This document shows positions 37,485-46,500 of a stretch of 64,000 bases of DNA, piece after piece. The notes under the pieces were generated by a model. It made no database searches. It worked only from the letters and a program-made list of their open reading frames with translations, and was not told the origin of the DNA. Both the position numbers and the translations under genes were made by a program. The stretch covers positions 2,046,001-2,110,000 of the forward strand of contig NZ_CP151273.1 in the NCBI RefSeq assembly GCF_038237375.1, given 5' to 3'. Position 1 is the stretch's first letter; the number at the start of each line of letters is the position of its first letter. Source of the stretch: Alcaligenes sp. SDU_A2. GTDB lineage: Bacteria; Pseudomonadota; Gammaproteobacteria; Burkholderiales; Burkholderiaceae_B.

Positions 37485-38684
37485 TCAAATAATGTTCCGA
37501 GCTTTAAGGGATTGCAGCGTTTGTGCGTCGATATCGAGCAACTCCTGCAACACTTCGGAGGTATGCTGTCCGAAATGCGGCGGATTGCGCCGCACGGGGG
37601 ATCGGATGTTGTCCATCACGTAGGTAGGCGCGTGTATGGCTTGCGGACCAGCCTCCGGGTCCTGGTAGCGATGCAACATTTGCGCCGAGTCTGTCCGCGC
37701 CGAGTGCAAAGCATCAAACAGCCCTTGCACTTCTCCGCAAGGGATACCGGCTTGTTGCATGCGATCGATCAGTTCGGCGCGGGAATGCGCAACAATGCAT
37801 TCCTTCAGTATGGGCAGCAAGCTGTCCCTGTGCTGCGAGCGGCCCGTGTTTTTTTCAAAACGCGGATCAATGGCCAGGTCTGGCCTGTTGATGACCTGTT
37901 CGCAGAACTGGCGGAACTGGCCGTTATTGCCCACCGCTATCACCAAGGGGCCGTCCTGGGCCTGAAACACACCGTACGGCACAATGGCCGGGTGGGAATT
38001 GCCGAATTTAGGCGGGTCCTGACCAGTCAGTCCGGCCGCCAGGCCATAGTAGGAAGTCATGGCCAGACCGTGGTCATACAGCGCCATCTGAATGTGACGC
38101 CCGCGCCCTGTCCTTTCCCGCTCGTATAAGACAGCCAGGATAGCTTGCACCGCATGCAAACCGGTAAACATATCAACCGCGGCCACGCCGAATTTCAGTG
38201 GACCCTGGCCTTGCTCACCATTCATGGCCATGATCCCCGATTCCCCCTGAATGACAAGGTCGTAGCCAGGGCGGCTGCGCTCCGAACTTAGCGGCGAATA
38301 GCCCGAGATGGAACAATAAATCAGGCGCGGATTCAGGGCCTGCAATTGTTCGTAGCCCAGGCCCAGTTTTTCCGCCCCGCCATGTTTGAAGTTCTGGATC
38401 ACGATATCGCACTTTTGCGCCAGGCGGCGGGCCAGCTCCTGGCCCTGTTCGGTCTGAAGGTCCAGGCACATGGAACGCTTGTTGCGATTGGCGCTATTGA
38501 AATAGGACGTATTTCGGCTGCCTATGCGCAGGCCCCAATCGCGTGTGTCATCCCCGCGCTCAGGGTGCTCGACCTTGATGACATCGGCTCCCAAATCCCC
38601 TAAGGCCATGCCGCACAAGGGCCCGGCAAGGACTCGGGAAAGATCCAGCACACGTACCCCCGTCAGCGCTTGTTGATGTTGCAC
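37485..38684 (-). CDS. CaiB/BaiF family CoA-transferase
   Basis: Class III CoA-transferase that moves CoA between organic acids. The N-terminal LTGVRVLDLSRVLAGPLCGM, then LGADVIKVEHPERGDDTRDW, FNSANRNKRSMCLDL and VIQNFKHGGAEKLGLGY are canonical. Substrate unknown. The start is uncertain: an ATG at 38711 has no ribosome site, while AAGGAAGAGG directly precedes two GTG codons (38687 and 38684) that give about 399 residues, the usual length. It is divergent from a LysR gene and precedes a Bug binding protein, so the three may handle uptake and activation of one carboxylate (inference). Confidence 0.88.
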   Translation of the reverse strand: MQHQQALTGVRVLDLSRVLAGPLCGMALGDLGADVIKVEHPERGDDTRDWGLRIGSRNTSYFNSANRNKRSMCLDLQTEQGQELARRLAQKCDIVIQNFKHGGAEKLGLGYEQLQALNPRLIYCSISGYSPLSSERSRPGYDLVIQGESGIMAMNGEQGQGPLKFGVAAVDMFTGLHAVQAILAVLYERERTGRGRHIQMALYDHGLAMTSYYGLAAGLTGQDPPKFGNSHPAIVPYGVFQAQDGPLVIAVGNNGQFRQFCEQVINRPDLAIDPRFEKNTGRSQHRDSLLPILKECIVAHSRAELIDRMQQAGIPCGEVQGLFDALHSARTDSAQMLHRYQDPEAGPQAIHAPTYVMDNIRSPVRRNPPHFGQHTSEVLQELLDIDAQTLQSLKARNII

Positions 38685-38774
38685 CACCCTCTTCCTTCTG
38701 TTGTTCTGCATTGATCGTGCTATTTATTATCTATGTCCATCGCGTGCAGACAAGCACACAGACATTGACGCCAT

Positions 38775-38790
38775 GTCAAATTAATTTGAC
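38775..38790. promoter_or_regulatory. Perfect palindrome in the CoA-transferase / lysR divergent region
   Basis: A 16-base perfect inverted repeat, GTCAAATTAATTTGAC, ending 8 bases before the lysR ATG in a gap of about 114 bases. It suits an autoregulatory LysR site that also reaches the divergent CoA-transferase promoter. Confidence 0.55.
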
Positions 38791-38798
38791 CATTAGGC

Positions 38799-39734
38799 AT
38801 GGACTTCTTATCGTTAAGCATCTTTGTCGAGATTATCGACAGCGGCAATCTCAGCCAGGCAGCCCGCGCACTGAACATGTCGCGCGCCAATGTCAGCTAT
38901 CACCTAGCCAGCCTGGAAAAATCACTGGGTGCCGAGCTGCTGCGCCGCACGCCGCAAGGCAACGAGCTGACCAGCGCCGGCGAGCGTGTCTACCGGCACG
39001 CCTGCACCATCGTCAAAGAAGCCAGCCTGCTTAAAGAAGCCGCCAAGCAAGACCTGACCGAGCTGACCGGCCGGGTCGGCTTGAGCATTCCGACCGGCTA
39101 CGGCCAACTGGTCATGAGCGACTGGCTGATTGAGTTTAAACGCCGCTATCCGGGGGTAATACTGGACGTGCGCCTGGAAAACGTGGTGGAAAACCTGGTG
39201 CGGGACGGCGTGGATGTGGCCATTAGCGTGCTGTCCAAACCATCGCCCCTACTGGTCGGGCGCGATCTTGGGCCGCTGCGCTATATCGTCTGCGCCTCCA
39301 GTGATTGGGCGCGCGACCATCCCATGCCGTCTAATTTGCAGGCACTCTGCCAGGCACCCGTCATTACCACCGGGGGGATCAGTGGCCGCGCGAACCTGAC
39401 CGCCGAACGCAATGGACACAGTAGTCAAGTGCGTTTACACCCCACGCTGCTCTCGCGCAGCTTTCCCTATCTGCGCCAGTGCATCCTGGCAGGCCTGGGC
39501 GTGGGCGTGGTGCCCGACTATGTCGTGGACGATCTGGTGGCCACCGGCCAGGTCCAGACCAGCTTGCGGGACTATGCCTTGACGCTGGATCACAGCCATA
39601 TGTACTTGCTGTACGCCCCCCACCGCTTTCAATCGCGTGCGATCCGCACCTTGATCGATTTTCTGTCCGAAAAACTGGGCATCAACAAACCGATGCGCCA
39701 GATAGCCGACCTTGATCTTGACACAATAGCGTGA
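38799..39734 (+). CDS. LysR-type transcriptional regulator
   Basis: A 311-residue regulator with the winged HTH at residues 1-60 (LSIFVEIIDSGNLSQAARAL, then MSRANVSYHLASLEKSLGAE and LLRRTPQGNELTSAGER) and a periplasmic-binding-like effector domain from about residue 90. The effector-domain end LLYAPHRFQSRAIRTLIDFL is typical. Only a weak ribosome site is visible (AGG too close to the ATG). It is divergent from the CaiB/BaiF gene and probably controls it. Confidence 0.93.
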   Translation: MDFLSLSIFVEIIDSGNLSQAARALNMSRANVSYHLASLEKSLGAELLRRTPQGNELTSAGERVYRHACTIVKEASLLKEAAKQDLTELTGRVGLSIPTGYGQLVMSDWLIEFKRRYPGVILDVRLENVVENLVRDGVDVAISVLSKPSPLLVGRDLGPLRYIVCASSDWARDHPMPSNLQALCQAPVITTGGISGRANLTAERNGHSSQVRLHPTLLSRSFPYLRQCILAGLGVGVVPDYVVDDLVATGQVQTSLRDYALTLDHSHMYLLYAPHRFQSRAIRTLIDFLSEKLGINKPMRQIADLDLDTIA

Positions 39735-39743
39735 CAAGCTAGG

Positions 39744-39782
39744 GGCCTAACTATTTGTTAGGCCAGGCTGCGTACCAGCCTG
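39744..39782 (+). terminator. Tandem hairpins after lysR
   Basis: Two adjacent perfect hairpins: GGCCTAAC-TATTT-GTTAGGCC (39744-39764) and CAGGCTG-CGTAC-CAGCCTG (39764-39782), starting 10 bases past the lysR stop. No long T-run follows. Probably a transcript end. The rest of the 221-base gap up to 39955 shows no gene and no confident promoter. Confidence 0.5.
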
Positions 39783-39955
39783 TTGCTCCGCATCTATCAG
39801 CACAGCGGTCAAAGATATCGCCATGACAGGATCAACTGTACGGCTCTTAGCCGTTAAACCAAAAATAAACGCCTGAGGATCAGAATCAAGCCTTCTTGTT
39901 GCATAACGCTAACATTTACTCACACATGACGCAGTGAGCAGGGACGGGAAGCAAG

Positions 39956-42900
39956 ATGGGAATGCAGACAGGGCTCGACAAGCAAGGTCCCAACCGGATT
40001 GAACTCTATTGTTTGGGTACCTTTCGTTTATTAATCGACGGCCAGGACCGCAGCCACCTGTTGAGTTATGACAAGGTCAAGTTGCTGCTGACTCTTCTGG
40101 TTCTGGCGCAGGGACAAGCCGTAGCGCGGGTCAAGCTGGCCGATATGCTCTGGCCCGAAAGCGACCCTGAACAGGGCCGCGCCCGGGTGCGCCATGCGCT
40201 GCATGTACTGCGTCAGGCACTGGCCCCCTTGTCCGACATTTTGCACAGCACGACGGCAGGCCTGACCCTGGAACCTGACACAGTCTGGAGCGACATTCTG
40301 TATATAGGCGGCTCCACGGCGACCGAGCTGGACGATGCGCGCAACAAACTGACACTGTATCAAGGTCCTTTTCTGGATGGCTTCAAACTGCCCGGCAGTG
40401 ACAGCCTGATGAGCTGGCACAACAACTGGAACGCACGCCTGGATATCGAGCTGGCGCAATGCCGCCACCATCTGATCAAGGCCTTGATGGCCGACGAACA
40501 GCACCAGGCGGCGCTGGCCTATGCCAAGACATGGGTCAATCTGTGGCCCGAGGACGAGTCCTGCCACCGCTTACTGATCCGACTTCTGGTGCAGGACAAT
40601 GACCGCGATGCAGCCATGCTGGCTTACCAACAATGCTGCGACGTGATGCAACAACGTCTGGGCGTAAAGCCCGATGCCCAGACGCGCGCCTTGCTGGGCT
40701 TGGGTGAAAACACTCCGCCAGCCTTAGCCGGCCTGCCCGATTCCGACGGTTACCACTTCCGGGCAATGGCAACGGTGGCGATTGCCATAGGCTGGCAAGC
40801 CGACCCGGCCAACGGCGACGAGCCAATCGAGACCGATTGCGAAACCAGCACCTTGTTGCTGCGCGAAACACACGAACGCGTCGTGCGCTGCGCGCGCGAA
40901 CATGGTGCCTGGATAGAACAGGAGCACAACGCCACGCTGCTGGCGCATTTCGGCTACCCTGCCGTCAATGAACGCCCTGTGGCACCCGCCCTGGTACTGG
41001 CGCGCACGCTGGCCGGTCTAAGCCGGCCCGCCCAAGTCAGTCTAGGGCTGGCCATCCATGCCGATGTACTGCCCATCGACCCGGCCACGCCCATCAATGC
41101 CCACCATCTGCTGTGCCAATCAGCCATCGCCCTGGCCTGGCAGGCAGGCAACGGCGCGGTCTTGCTCAGCAATCAGGCGGCAGCGCGTCTGTCATCCTGG
41201 TCTCTGGAATCTCTGCCGTCGGGCAAGGAGCCATCCGCGTATCAGTTACGTCTGAGCGAAATCGCCTCCGACACAGGCCGTATTCACGGGCGGCTGCGCG
41301 AATTCGATATCCTGCTGCAATACTGGAGCGGCCGCCTTAGCGCTGCGCCGCGCATGCTGCTGCTGCACGGCCATACAGGCTTGGGCAAGACCAAACTGCT
41401 GCGTTCGCTGCAAGATTATGTGCGCAATGTAGAAGGTGCCATCGTGGCGCTGCAAACCCAGGAAAACGATGTGCGCAATCCCTACGCGCCTGTACTGCGC
41501 TGGCTGCAAAAAGAGCTACGACGCGGGACACCCAATGCGCCCGGCACCCGCAGCGACAAGCAGGACACCGTGCTGCATCAACGGCTGATGGCCCAGTACG
41601 GCCTGAGCACGGCGCAAGCCGATATCTTGCAACAAGCCTTGAGCGAACCGCTTGCCCTTGGGCAAAGCGTTCTGCGCGAAGACACGCAAAATGCCCTGCT
41701 GGCCCTGCTTCATTCGCTATGCCGGCACCAGACCTTGCTCCTGACCTGGGAAGACCTGCACTGGTGCGATGCCGCCAGCCTGCAACTGTTGCAACGCCTG
41801 CTGGCAGACAGCGGCGAGCGGCTGCGCATCGTGGCCACCTCGCGCCAGACCTTGCCCGAATCCTGGCCGGTGCTGCCTGTGCGCATCGGCGCACTGGCCC
41901 ACCAGGATATGAATGAACTGATCAATCAACGTAGCCGCTCGATCAAGCTACCCCGTGATATTCGCGCACAAATCATAGAGCACAGCGAAGGCAGCCCCAT
42001 GCTGGCACGCGAATTGCTGCACTTATATCAACTTGGACAGGATCTTGCCTTGGTGCCGCGCTTGTTGGATCAATGCGCCGCTCATTTGCGCCGCCTGACG
42101 CCGCAACAGCGCGAACTGGCCTACCTGGCCGCGCTGCTGCCCGAGATTGACGAGCGCATCGCCAGCCGGCTGCTGGAGCAACCGCAGTCGACTACCCATG
42201 CCGCCTTGCAGATACTGGAACAGCACGAATGGCTGCTGCCCACCGAGCAATCGCGCCTGCGCTGTCCCGAGGTGCTGGGCAACTGCCTGCGCCAGTTGAT
42301 CGTCCGCCCCGAGCGCGAACGGCTGGGCAGGCGGCTGGCCGAACACATGGTCAAACAAAATCAGGCCCCATCGGCCATTGCCACCCTGCTGGGGCAAGTC
42401 CGCTACCAGGACACGGTCCAATGGTGGCAACGCGCCGTTGAACACGCGCTCGAACAAGGTCAGTTACAGGAAGCCGAACTCTACCTGTCCCAGGCGCTGC
42501 GCAGCCGACGCTTCATCGCCGATCCCGCTTTGCGTTCGCAAACCAGCTTTGCGCTGCATCTAACCAAAGCATCACTGAGCACTGCCGCCACCGGTCCGGC
42601 CTCTCCCAGTTCTGTGCAAGCCTTTGAACAGGTCAGCGAACTGAGCCTCCCGGACCAGCCCATTACCTTGCTGGCCAGTCTATGGGGCGAATGGTTGACC
42701 CGGCACAACCGCGGACAACTGGACGCCTCGCTGCCAATTGCCGAAAAAGTGCTGCGCCTGTCGCAGGCTCACTTGAACGAGCCTTGGCAAGGCTGGTCCT
42801 GGTATGCCCTGGCTCAGCACCGCCTGTGGCGCGGCGAACCGGCACAGGCAGAGGCGCTGCTGGTGCGGGCCCTGCCCCTGATCGGCATGTCGGCCGAACC

Positions 42901-43582
42901 CCAGGATATCCAGGCGGCACCATCCCAGAAACCATCGCAGGCGCTGGCCTATGCCTCGCTGGGCTTGTGCCAGGCCGTGCAAGGCCGTTTTGCCACCGGC
43001 TTGCAAAATGCCCGCCATGCCATTACCTTGGCCAGCTACCACCACCACCCGTTGGCGAGTGCGATTGCCTCCAAGCTGCACCTGATGCGCATTTACTATC
43101 TGGCCGGCAATCTGCACGAAATGGCACAAGAAAGCCTGGCCCTGACCGGCGGGCAGTCTCTGGACAAGCCCGACAACATCTGGCTTGCGCTGGCCCAGAT
43201 GCACCAATTGCTGCCCTCCGTGCTGCAGACCCGCAACGCCGACCTGATCGACCCCATGCAGGCCGCCATTGAGCGCATCCGCATGGATATGCCGGTCGCC
43301 CTGGAAGGACAGTTGTGCATGCTGGCGCGCGCCCTGATCTGCCTGGAGCGCCACGACGCTGCCCTGGCCTTGCTGGCCGAAGCCGAGCAGATTGGCGATC
43401 AACACCGTTCGGTGCTGATGCTCCCCGAAATACAGTGTCTGCGCGGCGATCTGTGGCTACAGCGCCAGCGCCCGGACCTGGCCCGCCAGCACTGGCATCA
43501 GGCCCGGGAAAGCATGGACCAGCATGGACTGCTGGCCTATGAACACTGGCTTAACGATCGCCAGGCACTAATTCCGGTTTGA
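39956..43582 (+). CDS. AfsR-like regulator: winged helix, BTAD, degenerate cyclase-like domain, NTPase, TPR
   Basis: A 1208-residue multidomain regulator. Residues ~13-100 form an OmpR-like winged helix (IELYCLGTFRLLIDGQ... WPESDPEQGRARVRHALH) and ~100-255 the bacterial transcriptional activation domain of helical repeats. Residues ~268-435 resemble a class III nucleotide cyclase domain as found before AAA modules (LLAHFGYPAVNE, VSLGLAIHADVL) but lack the metal Asp motif, so probably inactive. The NTPase has Walker A GHTGLGKTKLL (~471) and Walker B LLLTWEDLHWCD (~594). Residues ~840-1208 are helical, TPR-like. No LuxR HTH at the end. GGGAAG precedes the ATG. Its last 32 bases overlap convergent tssM. 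T6SS control is inferred from position only. Confidence 0.82.
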   Translation: MGMQTGLDKQGPNRIELYCLGTFRLLIDGQDRSHLLSYDKVKLLLTLLVLAQGQAVARVKLADMLWPESDPEQGRARVRHALHVLRQALAPLSDILHSTTAGLTLEPDTVWSDILYIGGSTATELDDARNKLTLYQGPFLDGFKLPGSDSLMSWHNNWNARLDIELAQCRHHLIKALMADEQHQAALAYAKTWVNLWPEDESCHRLLIRLLVQDNDRDAAMLAYQQCCDVMQQRLGVKPDAQTRALLGLGENTPPALAGLPDSDGYHFRAMATVAIAIGWQADPANGDEPIETDCETSTLLLRETHERVVRCAREHGAWIEQEHNATLLAHFGYPAVNERPVAPALVLARTLAGLSRPAQVSLGLAIHADVLPIDPATPINAHHLLCQSAIALAWQAGNGAVLLSNQAAARLSSWSLESLPSGKEPSAYQLRLSEIASDTGRIHGRLREFDILLQYWSGRLSAAPRMLLLHGHTGLGKTKLLRSLQDYVRNVEGAIVALQTQENDVRNPYAPVLRWLQKELRRGTPNAPGTRSDKQDTVLHQRLMAQYGLSTAQADILQQALSEPLALGQSVLREDTQNALLALLHSLCRHQTLLLTWEDLHWCDAASLQLLQRLLADSGERLRIVATSRQTLPESWPVLPVRIGALAHQDMNELINQRSRSIKLPRDIRAQIIEHSEGSPMLARELLHLYQLGQDLALVPRLLDQCAAHLRRLTPQQRELAYLAALLPEIDERIASRLLEQPQSTTHAALQILEQHEWLLPTEQSRLRCPEVLGNCLRQLIVRPERERLGRRLAEHMVKQNQAPSAIATLLGQVRYQDTVQWWQRAVEHALEQGQLQEAELYLSQALRSRRFIADPALRSQTSFALHLTKASLSTAATGPASPSSVQAFEQVSELSLPDQPITLLASLWGEWLTRHNRGQLDASLPIAEKVLRLSQAHLNEPWQGWSWYALAQHRLWRGEPAQAEALLVRALPLIGMSAEPQDIQAAPSQKPSQALAYASLGLCQAVQGRFATGLQNARHAITLASYHHHPLASAIASKLHLMRIYYLAGNLHEMAQESLALTGGQSLDKPDNIWLALAQMHQLLPSVLQTRNADLIDPMQAAIERIRMDMPVALEGQLCMLARALICLERHDAALALLAEAEQIGDQHRSVLMLPEIQCLRGDLWLQRQRPDLARQHWHQARESMDQHGLLAYEHWLNDRQALIPV

Positions 43583-46500
43583 CCCGCAAGGCCTGGGCTA
43601 TCTGCCCGGCCACCGTCTGGGCCTGTTCACGACTGTCGTAGACCGGACTGCGCACCTGGTACAGATCTTTGCGGCCAGGACGGGGCAAAGGACGTTGCTG
43701 GGCCTCGATGCCTAAGGCGCGCAATTGCTCCATTGCGGGGCCCGGATCGGCAAACACCCCCACCTGAACACGCCAACCCTGCTGAGCAAGCTCCTGAGCC
43801 GACGGCGTTGAGGGAGCAGGCGCGTGCCTGGGCGCAGGTTTGGCTGGCCGTTTTGCAAGGGGCTGAGCAGCGTGCTTTTGCGGTGGTGCCGCCACCGGGG
43901 CCGGATCGGGCGGCAATGGCCCCTCCTCCTGAAACGCCGTTGCAGGCGAACGCCAGCACTGGGTCACAATGCGCTCGGGCACCAGATCCTGCGCCCAGGT
44001 CGGTTGCGCCGCCTGGCTGCTGACGCCGGACTGCGCCTCGCGCAAGGTCAGCAATTGCTCGTTGATCTGGGCCTGCCGGGCCTGTATGCCATGCAGGCGG
44101 TCCACATTGTCGACCAGACTGCGTTGCCCTTGCAGACGCCAGTTCAGGACCAGCCACTGCACGCCGGCATCGATCAGACGCTCTTCTTGCTGCGGAAAGT
44201 CGCTGGCCTGGAAACGATGCTCGCCACTGCTGAACTCGTGCAAAAAGTCGATAAACCCTTCGGCTCCCGGATAGACACGCTCCAGCACGAAGTTCGGGAA
44301 CTGAATCTGCAACACGGCATCGCCGCACTGACCTTGCGCCCACGGGAACGTGGCCCTGGACGGAAAGTTGAAATTATCCAGCCGCGTCACGCCGCTGGCG
44401 CATTGCAGGCTCAGGCTGGTGCGCTGAGGCAATTGACGCGCATCGGGATTGAGCAAAGGCGGCTCGGCATCGATCACCACGGCCGCTGCCAGTGCCTGCA
44501 CCGCTTTGGCCTGCTTGTCCAGTTCGCCCAGCTCCTGCTGCAAGGTCTCGATCTGGCTAGTGCGCACCCGCGCCGCCTGCTCATCATGCAGGCGCGTTTC
44601 GGCATGGGCCACCTGCCGCGCCTGAACGGCGTTCGCATAGGCATAGAACTGCCCACTGAACGGCATGCTTTGCCCCAGCGCGCTGCGCGGGCCGTAACTT
44701 TGCGCATCGCGGGTCACAAAGTAGCGCAGATCGCCTTGCAGGAACTGTGGCACGGTGCCGCGATCACCGTACAGCAGCTCGTAGGCCAGAACAGGACTGC
44801 GCACATCCTGCACCACGCTCAGCACCGAACCGGCCCACTGATCCTGCAAGCGGCAGGCGGTACGCCGGGCTGTGTAATCCAGAACCAGCGCCAGCGGACC
44901 ACGCATCAAAGACCAGACAGCATCCTCGCGGGCGGTATCACGCTGCAATTGGGCCCGCAGTGCATCCAGGCTACTTTGTGCCTCGTGTAGCAACGACTCC
45001 TGCACTTGCGGGTCCTGCCCGAAGCCCCAGGTCTGGCGCGCCAGTTCCTGGGCGCTGCCCGGCCCCTGCAGCAAACGCTTGATCGCATCGGCCAGCTGGG
45101 TCTGATAGGCATGCAAAGGCTCAATCCCCGCCAGCCCTGCGCTGACGCCCTGCACACTTTGCGCCAGCGACTCCCCTTGCTGTACAGCACGCAACCCCAC
45201 ATGCCCCAAAGCATTGACGCGCTGGGCCTGATCCAGCCAACCCGCCACGCCCCCTTGAGCGGGAGCCTGCCGGGCCGCCAGACGCAGTTGCTGCAAGGTC
45301 AGCATGGATGCCACCCAGGCCGGCCGTTCGCCGGCAGGCACTTGTCGGAACAAGCCATCGACCGCCTCGAACAGACGGGCATAGGGATCGGCAAGCGAAT
45401 ACAGACTGCTCAGCGCCCCGTCCCAGTCCGATTCGGTCTGCAAATAAAAACGGGCATCGTTAAAACGCACGATGAAGCGATACCAGGCGTCGTAGGACAA
45501 CTGGCGGAAACCCTGTTCCAGCACATCGCTTTGCCCCATCCAGAAACTGCGCTCGCCCGAGGCTTCGGCCAGTTCTTCGACAAAGTCCGAGATCGCTTCC
45601 GTGCCGGTCTGCGTCAAACCAGCAGCAATCACCGGCGCGCGCGCATCGGGCTGCACGCTCCAGAAGTCGGCCAGCGTGATGGGACGTATGCTGTTCTGAA
45701 AATCCGCCCAGGCCAGCAGCCAAGACGGCGAACGGGAACGCAGTCCCAACTGGCGCAGCGCCGCCTGCAAGGCATCCAGTTCGCTTTGCAGTTGCACCCG
45801 TTCGGGGGACCAGCGCAGGTAATCCACATACTGTTGCCCCAGCAGAACGCCGGTCTGCAGACCGACCTGTCGGGACGCCGAATCGCCATACAGGGTCGCC
45901 AGTTCCATGCCCGGTAAGGGTCGGCCCTCCAACCGGCTGCCCTGCAACTGCCCGGCCACCAGATTGATGCGGCGCACCAGATACTGGCTCCAGGCGGCCA
46001 CTTCAGTTTCGCTGCCGCTGCGGCTGACGCGCGGCAGATCCTGAACAATCAAGGGGTCCAGAAAACCGTGCAGGATTTCACGCCGGAAGGCATCAACAAA
46101 GCGCTGCTTATAAAATTGCTGCACTTGGCGCACATGGGTCTGAAACGGCAGCACGGCTTGCAGGCCATGGTTGGCACCGTCCAGCCTGCCTACGGCGTTA
46201 CGCCAGATATTCAGCGACTGCACATCTTCGTCCAGCGCGCCCTTTTGCATGCGCGCCTCAAGCTGGGGCAAATGGTGAACGGCAAAGGCCTGCAAACTCG
46301 AACGCGCCCGTTCGCTGGAATAAAACAGACCGCTGGCCAGCAGGCCACACAGCAACAGCCAGGCCAGAACCAGGGAATGACGCAAAACCCGACGCCACGG
46401 CGACCAGCGATCGAACACCTGCCAGCCATAACGGCAAGACGGCAGAATGCGATCAAGCACATCGCGGGCAAAGGCTATGCCTTCGCGGGCCTGGTGCAAA

